NCBI GenBank assembly: GCA_029933395.1
Contig: JAOZOG010000045.1
Location: 1-12,888, forward strand
DNA from: Sulfurovaceae bacterium
GTDB lineage: Bacteria > Campylobacterota > Campylobacteria > Campylobacterales > Sulfurovaceae
Reading direction: 5' to 3'
Length of the DNA: 12,888 bases
Shown here: positions 7,306 through 12,062 of the stretch, in pieces
How positions within the stretch are numbered: position 1 is the first letter of the stretch
Layout of the letters: every line of letters begins with the position of its first letter
Translations under genes and position numbers: made by a program
The notes under the pieces: generated by a model
Databases searched by the model: none
What the model was told of the DNA's origin: nothing
Seen by the model: the letters and a program-made list of their open reading frames with translations, nothing else

Positions 7306-7775
7306 TGCAAAAAGTAAGAAGAGTCATCTCTGTCATTGTGATGAATGAAAGCTCGGTTCTTGCGCGCGTGACATCGCTTTTTGCCGGCCGCGGATACAAT
7401 ATCGACTCGTTGACGGTGGCTCCGATTCCCGACAGCGAACTCTCCCATATCACGATCGTCACCAAGGGAAGCCCCAAAGTGATCGAGCAGATCATCAAGC
7501 AGCTTCACAAACTCATCCCGACACTCAAAGTGATCGAGCATGAAGAGATGGTCGAGAAGGAGATGGTACTGATCAAGTTCCCCATCGGTGAAAACCTGAG
7601 CAATATCCAGGCGCTCTGTAGCGCCTATAACGGCGGCATCGTCAATGTCGGTGTCGATATGGTGATCGCGATGGCATCTGATGAACCAAATCGTATCCGG
7701 CACTTTATCGAAGCTGCCCATCGTTACAACCCCTGCGAAGTGGTTCGAGGCGGGGTCGTCGCGATCGAGCGATAG
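7305..7775 (+). CDS. ilvH: acetohydroxyacid synthase small (regulatory) subunit
   Basis: A 156-residue regulatory subunit that binds IlvB, raises its activity and gives valine feedback. An N-terminal ACT domain (about 4-78) includes NESSVLARVTSLFAGRGYN (14-32) and the following IDSLTVAP. The Asn positions N14 and N32 match the valine-binding region of characterised small subunits. A C-terminal ALS_ss_C domain (about 83-156) ends in CEVVRGGVVAIER. Length equals the common bacterial form. AAGGA (7294-7298) precedes the ATG, and TAATG coupling to ilvB supports stoichiometric expression. No convincing T-tract terminator follows. The transcript may run into the REP cluster that begins 18 bases after the stop. 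Confidence 0.95.
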   Translation: MQKVRRVISVIVMNESSVLARVTSLFAGRGYNIDSLTVAPIPDSELSHITIVTKGSPKVIEQIIKQLHKLIPTLKVIEHEEMVEKEMVLIKFPIGENLSNIQALCSAYNGGIVNVGVDMVIAMASDEPNRIRHFIEAAHRYNPCEVVRGGVVAIER

Positions 7776-7792
7776 GGTATTCGATTGCGTTC

Positions 7793-7817
7793 GCAGGGTG
7801 GGCTTTTGAAGTCCACC
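7793..7817 (+). repeat. REP-like hairpin with variant GCAG head
   Basis: GCAG (7793-7796) is followed by stem GGTGGGCTT (7797-7805) with AAGTCCACC (7809-7817; one G-T pair) and a TTG loop. The head differs by one base from the GTAG seen elsewhere. It lies 18 bases after the ilvH stop and pairs in opposite orientation with the hairpin at 7844-7868, giving a second BIME-like unit. AAAAA follows it, not a T-tract, so it is not a plus-strand terminator. Confidence 0.45.
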
Positions 7818-7843
7818 AAAAAGCTTAGAGGTGCCCTGAAGAA

Positions 7844-7868
7844 GGTGGGCACAAGTGCGCCACCCTAC
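7844..7868 (-). repeat. REP-like hairpin with GTAG head, minus orientation
   Basis: The head reads CTAC on the plus strand (7865-7868) and directly abuts the stem. GGTGG (7844-7848) pairs with CCACC (7860-7864), then one bulged G, then GCA with TGC around CAAG. The orientation is opposite to the hairpin at 7793-7817. A competing stem, GTGCCC (7831-7836) with GGGCAC (7847-7852), overlaps it. Confidence 0.5.
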
Positions 7869-7914
7869 GCTACCTTCCTATAGTTTATCCTGCAAATATC
7901 TGCAATGTATTTCC

Positions 7915-7935
7915 GTAGGGTGCACCCCGCGCACC
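7915..7935 (+). repeat. REP-like hairpin with GTAG head
   Basis: GTAG (7915-7918) is followed by GGTGCAC (7919-7925) pairing with GCGCACC (7929-7935), one A:C mismatch and a CCC loop. With the minus-oriented hairpin at 7995-8015 it forms a third outward-headed pair, separated by 59 bases. Confidence 0.5.
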
Positions 7936-7994
7936 TTTCAACCGGTAATTTCTCATAACATCCCACAAGCAACCATTACGCGTTATCTTTCTTT

Positions 7995-8015
7995 GGTGCG
8001 CATAGCGCACACTAC
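7995..8015 (-). repeat. REP-like hairpin with GTAG head, minus orientation
   Basis: A perfect 6-bp stem, GTGCGC (7996-8001) with GCGCAC (8005-8010) around ATA, is followed after one base by CTAC (8012-8015), the GTAG head read on the minus strand. It abuts the left end of the MITE-like element at 8016. Confidence 0.5.
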
Positions 8016-8176
8016 CCCAAATCCCGAAATAGAAATACAGCACTCTACGCAATCATCGCATACAGGTACTTTGCGAAAAATCATCGATGAACCTTCGGGT
8101 GCACCTCAAATTTTTCACAAACCCCCTGCATACGAGCATTGCAGATATTGCAAGTATTTCTATTTCGGGATTTGGG
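8016..8176. repeat. MITE-like element with perfect 23-bp inverted ends
   Basis: Bases 8016-8038 and 8154-8176 are perfect inverted complements over 23 bases (outer end CCCAAATCCC), around a 115-base core with no credible gene. CTAC flanks it on both sides (8012-8015 and 8178-8181, one extra C at 8177). This could be a target-site duplication, or REP heads on both sides. The size of 161 bp fits a non-autonomous miniature element, and a transcript through it could fold into a long stem. Most of the gene-free stretch 7776-8243 is explained by this element plus the REP-like hairpins and the promoter at 8202. Confidence 0.55.
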
Positions 8177-8201
8177 CCTACGGGTATTATCTGATTGTGT
8201 G

Positions 8202-8207
8202 TATAAT
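8202..8207 (+). promoter_or_regulatory. -10 promoter for the YIP1-family gene
   Basis: A perfect TATAAT sits in the pattern TGTGTATAAT, with an expected start about 7 bases downstream and a leader near 30 bases. AAAAGGAG (8231-8238) is the ribosome site for the ATG at 8244. The -10 lies inside a small palindrome, GTGTA-TAA-TACAC (8199-8211). Confidence 0.6.
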
Positions 8208-8243
8208 ACACTTATCAATAAAAGCTGTTTAAAAGGAGTCGAT

Positions 8244-9353
8244 ATGCAAAACGCTTCATTGCCCGATCAATTCAAACAAGCCATTCTCAAACCGGAACCC
8301 CTCTGGAGAGAGAAAGCCGAAACAGAAATATCCTGGAAAGTACTGCTCAAATCTCCCGTACTTCCGGTGATTATCGTTGTCGCTGCCGTATCGGCTCTGC
8401 TGACACTGCTTTTTGGCTATCATATTCCCGTAATCGGAGTCGTGCGCCCTACGATAGGCGATACGGTGATGCAGGCGATCGGCACAATTGTGATCTACAC
8501 GGTATCGATCCTTGCTTTTGGCTGGGTTGCTGCATGGCTGGCCGGTATGATGGGCGGAAGGGACGATATGAATCGCAGTGTCGCGATGTTTTTCTGGGTC
8601 TCGATTCCTTCGCTCCTTGGGCAGGTCCTGAGTCCGATACCGATGATTGGCTGGGTGATTGGATTGGGGCTGGGGATCTATACGCTTGTGCTTCTCTACA
8701 GGGCGATCCCGGTTTTTCTGGAAGTGCCGCTGGAGAGCAGGGTAAAGCATTTCATTCTTTTTGTCATCATTTCAATTGCGTTTTCTATGTTGCTGGGCAG
8801 CACACTGGGAAAACTTTTTGAGCCGACCGGTATGTATGAAAAGATGCAAAATTCGATACCCATAGCCAGTGAAATATCCAAAAAGGCCAAAGAAGCAAAC
8901 AAATCGCCCGATAAATATATCGAAGATTATATCGGTTCGATGATGGGTGGAGACTATGGGCAGAAGGTGGTCGAAGAGAGCGCAGAGGATACCTTCACAC
9001 CGCCCAAAGACAATCTGCTGACCCCCAGGCAGGTGATGGAGTTTGTCGCATTGGCCAAAAAGGTCGCGATCGTCCAAAAAGAGCAGGCAGAGGCGCTGAA
9101 ACTCAAATACGACAAGAAAGAGAAGCAGGATGATCCATCCTTCACCGATATTTTCAATGGACTCAAGGATCTCTCCAGTATCGCGACGCTGGAGATGAAA
9201 GTAGTCAAGAGCAATGGCGGTAACTGGGCGGAGTATCAGTGGGTCAAAGACCGGATTCGTGAAGCCTATTATACGCCATCGCTTAATGAAACAACGAAGA
9301 AAAATGCCGAGTTGATCAAAAACGATAGAGAGATTATTTCCGGCGTTTTGTAA
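8244..9353 (+). CDS. YIP1-family integral membrane protein
   Basis: A 369-residue protein with five predicted helices at about 39-58, 80-101, 113-130, 133-157 and 168-188, fitting the YIP1 domain (PF04893). Charged, hydrophilic ends surround this block, and residues about 190-369 form a long soluble tail. The tail is rich in Lys, Glu and Asp and has a probable helical stretch (about 264-290). The ATG 8244 has a strong AAAAGGAG site 5 bases upstream. The reading frame stays open back to ATG 8139, but that start has no ribosome site, precedes the promoter and lies at the edge of the inverted repeat. It is transcribed alone, flanked by repeats on both sides. Bacterial YIP1-domain proteins have no settled function and I assign none. 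The family call rests on helix pattern and the GWVAAWLAGMMGG / FFWVSIPSLLG segments. Confidence 0.7.
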   Translation: MQNASLPDQFKQAILKPEPLWREKAETEISWKVLLKSPVLPVIIVVAAVSALLTLLFGYHIPVIGVVRPTIGDTVMQAIGTIVIYTVSILAFGWVAAWLAGMMGGRDDMNRSVAMFFWVSIPSLLGQVLSPIPMIGWVIGLGLGIYTLVLLYRAIPVFLEVPLESRVKHFILFVIISIAFSMLLGSTLGKLFEPTGMYEKMQNSIPIASEISKKAKEANKSPDKYIEDYIGSMMGGDYGQKVVEESAEDTFTPPKDNLLTPRQVMEFVALAKKVAIVQKEQAEALKLKYDKKEKQDDPSFTDIFNGLKDLSSIATLEMKVVKSNGGNWAEYQWVKDRIREAYYTPSLNETTKKNAELIKNDREIISGVL

Positions 9354-9375
9354 TCGTTTTTTGCAAACGGAAGCT

Positions 9376-9412
9376 AGGAGTCCGACAGACTCCTGGGGCA
9401 CTGCTTTGTGCC
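9376..9412. repeat. double hairpin, REP-like
   Basis: AGGAGTC (9376-9382) pairs with GACTCCT (9388-9394) around CGACA. GGCAC (9397-9401) pairs with GTGCC (9408-9412) around TGCTTT. GCTAG just before the first stem resembles a degenerate GTAG head. No T-tract follows either stem, so termination of the YIP1-family transcript here is only possible. The rest of the 238-base gap 9354-9591 holds the nuo promoter and a possible leader ORF. Confidence 0.4.
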
Positions 9413-9504
9413 GTTTATGCCAAAGTCAAAACAAAAAGTACCCTCAAAACCCTTGATCCAAAAATCCAAAATAGTTTCAAACATCCTGTTTTATAATAAA
9501 AGAG

Positions 9505-9510
9505 TATAAT
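9505..9510 (+). promoter_or_regulatory. -10 promoter for the nuo operon
   Basis: A perfect TATAAT (9505-9510) lies about 80 bases before the nuoA ATG. Another TATAAT at 9492-9497, 13 bases upstream, could be an alternative start. The region upstream is AT-rich. The leader contains a short ORF with its own ribosome site (9545-9607). Confidence 0.55.
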
Positions 9511-9544
9511 CGCACTGTTATTCAGTGGCGCCAAAAGAGGCAAT

Positions 9545-9607
9545 ATGCGTATCGTATCTCTCCTGAAACTACAAACCGAGGATAAAAATTTATGGAAACT
9601 TTTCTGA
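9545..9607 (+). CDS. possible 20-residue leader ORF overlapping nuoA
   Basis: ATG 9545 has AGAGG (9536-9540) four bases upstream and opens 20 codons ending at TGA 9605-9607. It runs 16 bases into nuoA in another frame, so its translation would pass over the nuoA ribosome site (GAGGA, 9578-9582) and start. The peptide (MRIVSLLKL at its N-terminus) shows no run of one amino acid that would suggest classical attenuation. It may simply be chance. Evidence is the ribosome site and position only. Confidence 0.25.
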   Translation: MRIVSLLKLQTEDKNLWKLF

Positions 9608-9930
9608 TCTATGCTGCCAGTGTTACGCTGGGGGTTTTTCTCATCTACTTTCTGGGTGTGGCACTCGCTCCCTATAGTCCGGACAGTGTCAAGAGCGATC
9701 ACTTCGAGTGTGGACTCCCCGTCTCCAGCTCCGTCCCCAAAAAAGCCAACTTCGGCTTCTTTGTTTACGCGATCATGTTCATTGTGGCGGATATGACGGG
9801 GCTCTTCTTTACGCTTTTTGTTTACAGTGACAGTAAGCACTCCTCCCTGATGGCCTCTTTTTTCGCCCTGATTATGGCTGTTGCCATTACTGTTGCTATG
9901 AAGGAGCACAAACATGCTGAAAATACTTGA
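9592..9930 (+). CDS. nuoA: NADH-quinone oxidoreductase-like subunit A
   Basis: A 112-residue, three-helix membrane subunit of complex I (helices about 4-26, 55-78 and 85-104). It carries the family loop with HFECGLP (38-44; C40), which lies next to the quinone cavity at the interface of NuoB, NuoD and NuoH. Canonical NuoA has FDxE in helix 2 (D79 and E81 in E. coli). Here the matching stretch is IVADMTG (64-70), so the Asp is kept as D67 while the conserved Glu is replaced by T69. GAGGA (9578-9582) lies 9 bases before the ATG. The gene overlaps nuoB by 17 bases. NuoA is present in complex I but absent from group 4 [NiFe]-hydrogenases, so its presence places the operon on the complex I side. 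Confidence 0.88.
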   Translation: METFLIYAASVTLGVFLIYFLGVALAPYSPDSVKSDHFECGLPVSSSVPKKANFGFFVYAIMFIVADMTGLFFTLFVYSDSKHSSLMASFFALIMAVAITVAMKEHKHAENT

Positions 9931-10387
9931 TTTTTTTGATTACGCCAAGAGCGAGAGTCTCTGGATGGCACACTTCTGTACGGGGTGTTGTTCTCTGGAG
10001 ATGGCGGCGGCGATGGGGCCGCGTTATGACTGGGAGCGTTATGGCTATATGCCGACACCGACACCGAGACAGGCAGATGTACTGATGATCACCGGACTGG
10101 TGAGCAAGAAGATCCTGCCGGCACTCCTGCGTACCTATGCCCAGATGCCCGAACCCAAATATGTGGTGGCGCTGGGAGCATGCTCGTTTGACGGTGGTCC
10201 CTACAACGATTCACTCTCGGTGATCAAAAACCCTACCGAGATCCTCCCTGCCGATGTCTTTATCGCAGGATGCCCGCCCAAGCCTGAAGCGATTATCGAG
10301 GGGCTCGAGCAGGTCAAGCAGAAGATCAAAAACGGAGAACCCAGTGCTGCCAGCCAGGGTGGACTCTGGAAAGAGATGGAGTTTTAA
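9914..10387 (+). CDS. nuoB: NADH-quinone oxidoreductase-like subunit B (N2 cluster)
   Basis: A 157-residue hydrophilic subunit that holds the terminal [4Fe-4S] cluster N2 and passes electrons to the quinone cavity. All four expected ligands are visible: the tandem C25-C26 in GCCSLEM, C90 in GACSFDGG and C120 in AGCPPKPEA. PRQADVLMITG (51-61) and YDWERYG (38-44) are family blocks. The segment before the tandem pair, HFCTGCC (20-26), differs from the usual FGLACC type and adds an extra Cys, C22. The N-terminus is short, with little before the cluster motif. AAGGAG (9901-9906) lies inside nuoA, 7 bases before the ATG. Its stop TAA overlaps the nuoCD ATG by one base. Confidence 0.92.
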   Translation: MLKILDFFDYAKSESLWMAHFCTGCCSLEMAAAMGPRYDWERYGYMPTPTPRQADVLMITGLVSKKILPALLRTYAQMPEPKYVVALGACSFDGGPYNDSLSVIKNPTEILPADVFIAGCPPKPEAIIEGLEQVKQKIKNGEPSAASQGGLWKEMEF

Positions 10388-12048
10388 TGGGAGCGACAAA
10401 TACGATGGAAGCAGTCAAGAGCGTACTGGAGCCGTTCGATACGGAGTATGTCGAGGATTATAAAAAAATCTGGATCAAGGCGAAACTAAAAACAAGCGAT
10501 GATCTACTGAGGGTCGCTGAGGCGATCAAAGCGGAAGGATTGCGTTCGATCAGTACCGTTTCACCGACGGATTTTCCCGATACGAATACGATGGAGATGA
10601 ACTACTTTTTCGAAGATCTCGAGACCAAACGCAATCTTTGGCTCAAATGTGATATTCCCAGGGAAGTGGCACAGTGTGAGATCGACTCCCTGACACCACT
10701 CTTCCCGAGTGCCGAGTGGCATGAGAGGGAAGCCTTCTCGATGTTTGGTGTGACATTCCGCAATCATCCCGATCTGCGTCCGATCATCGTTTCGGAAGAC
10801 TTTGTCGGTAAGACACCCTACCGGAGAGACTTCGACTGGGATGCACATGAAAAAGATGTCGTCCAGCATGTCAAGACGATTGTCGATGCCTTCAAAAGAG
10901 AGCAGGAGACCAACGAAGTCAACCTCGATACTGACAGCTCCGAAACAGTACTCAACTGGGGACCAACGCATCCAGCCAGCGGCCCGATTCGTTTGCGTAT
11001 TCATACGGACGGTGAGGAGATCATCCATATCGATCCCGATATCGGTTATGTCTGGCGGGCACTGGAGCATCTGGTGACCAAAAAGGACTTTGTCGGGGCG
11101 ATCGTTGCCGTAGAGCGACTCTGCTTTATGGACAACATCAACTCGATGGTCGGTTACTGTATGGCGGTCGAAGAGATCGCCGGAACGGAGATCACCGAGT
11201 TCGCCAAATGGATGCGTGTTCTCCTGGGTGAAACGGCACGTATCTCATCACATTTTATGGGGATGGGCGGTTTCTTCAATAACCTCGGTCTTCATACGAT
11301 GGGGATGTGGAATATGGATATGCGTGAATTCTTCCTTGATTTCCTGGAGTCCTACAGTGGCGCGCGTATCGCAACGGCAGCAATCGAACCGGGAGGCGTG
11401 CGCTACGGATTGGATATGACGATGCTCGATGAGCTGCAGAAAGCGTTTGATAAATTCGATGCAGGTATCGACGATGTCGAAATGATCTTCGCCAAAAACC
11501 CTACGATGCGTGTCCGTGCAAAAGAGGTGGGGATCGTGAGTGCAGAGGATGTTCATACTTTTGGGCTCAGCGGTATCGTAGCCCGAGCCAGTGGTGTCAA
11601 GACAGATATTCGCCTTGACGAACCTTATGCCGCTTACGATCAGGTCGAGATGGATTATATGACTACGAAGGATGGTACGGCTGCAGACCGCTTCACCATT
11701 CTTTTCAGGGAATTGAAGCAGTCGGTCGAGATCCTCAAGCAGGCAAAAAAGCGGATCGAGGAGGGGGTCGCTTCAGGTGAATTCAATCCCACCAAAGACC
11801 ATATGGTCAAAGTCCCCAAGAAACTCCCCGCTGGTGAAGCGATCAGCCGTGTCGAGTGGGCGAGGGGAGAGGTGCTGATGCACCTGGTGACCGAAGAGAA
11901 AGCCAAATCTCCCTATCGCCTCAAAATGCGGGCACCCAGCTTCAACCATACGATGATACTCAACAGGCTGCTGGAGGGCAAAACGCTCTCGGATCTTCCT
12001 CTGGTCTTTGGCAGTCTCTATGTCTGCCAGGGTGACCTGGATCGATAG
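10387..12048 (+). CDS. nuoCD: fused NADH-quinone oxidoreductase-like subunits C and D
   Basis: A 553-residue fusion of the 30-kDa-like NuoC (about 1-170) and the 49-kDa-like NuoD (about 188-553), which with NuoB line the quinone cavity. The NuoC signature is EREAFSMFGVTFRNHPDLRP (113-132), followed by GKTPYRRDF. NuoD blocks are WGPTHPASGPIRLRI (191-205), DIGYVWRALEHL, LLGETARISSHF, and WARGE with YRLKMRAPSF (510-519). Unusual residues: the HPAAHG motif is shortened to HPASG, losing its second His, and DRLDY is replaced by ERLCF (243-247), losing the Tyr. C246 and C547 fall where the first Cys of each hydrogenase CxxC motif would be; D249 and D550 occupy the second places. GGAG (10378-10381) precedes the ATG by 5 bases. 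Separate nuoC and nuoD are usual in Campylobacter, so the fusion is also notable. Confidence 0.9.
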   Translation: MGATNTMEAVKSVLEPFDTEYVEDYKKIWIKAKLKTSDDLLRVAEAIKAEGLRSISTVSPTDFPDTNTMEMNYFFEDLETKRNLWLKCDIPREVAQCEIDSLTPLFPSAEWHEREAFSMFGVTFRNHPDLRPIIVSEDFVGKTPYRRDFDWDAHEKDVVQHVKTIVDAFKREQETNEVNLDTDSSETVLNWGPTHPASGPIRLRIHTDGEEIIHIDPDIGYVWRALEHLVTKKDFVGAIVAVERLCFMDNINSMVGYCMAVEEIAGTEITEFAKWMRVLLGETARISSHFMGMGGFFNNLGLHTMGMWNMDMREFFLDFLESYSGARIATAAIEPGGVRYGLDMTMLDELQKAFDKFDAGIDDVEMIFAKNPTMRVRAKEVGIVSAEDVHTFGLSGIVARASGVKTDIRLDEPYAAYDQVEMDYMTTKDGTAADRFTILFRELKQSVEILKQAKKRIEEGVASGEFNPTKDHMVKVPKKLPAGEAISRVEWARGEVLMHLVTEEKAKSPYRLKMRAPSFNHTMILNRLLEGKTLSDLPLVFGSLYVCQGDLDR

Positions 12049-12062
12049 AAAAGGAGACGATG

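Larger units (their letters stand above)
7890..8154. repeat. dispersed inverted repeat around CATTGCAGATATT
   Basis: Bases 7890-7907 and 8137-8154 are inverted copies of each other. Thirteen bases (CATTGCAGATATT) match without a gap, and allowing one single-base gap extends the match to about 17. The copies are interleaved with the 23-bp inverted repeat at 8016-8176, not nested inside it. The two structures therefore could not form as a simple single hairpin together. Confidence 0.55.

Noticed and set aside
7855..8232. Plus-strand frame of 125 codons through the repeat region
   Set aside because: It crosses two REP-like hairpins and the inverted repeat, has no ribosome site, overlaps the promoter of the next gene, and its product looks like translated repeat sequence.
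8139..8243. N-terminal extension of the YIP1-family protein to ATG 8139
   Set aside because: No ribosome site; it starts upstream of the TATAAT promoter, and its 35 residues derive from the repeat arm. ATG 8244 has AAAAGGAG.
7776..8243. CRISPR array as an explanation of the repeated sequence
   Set aside because: Units are inverted, differ in sequence, and lack regular spacing and equal-length spacers; there are no cas genes in the window.
10387..12048. Group 4 [NiFe]-hydrogenase large subunit instead of NuoCD
   Set aside because: Only one Cys of each CxxC pair is present, the gene is preceded by nuoA, which hydrogenases lack, and the C-terminal block is of NuoD type. A working NiFe site is not supported.
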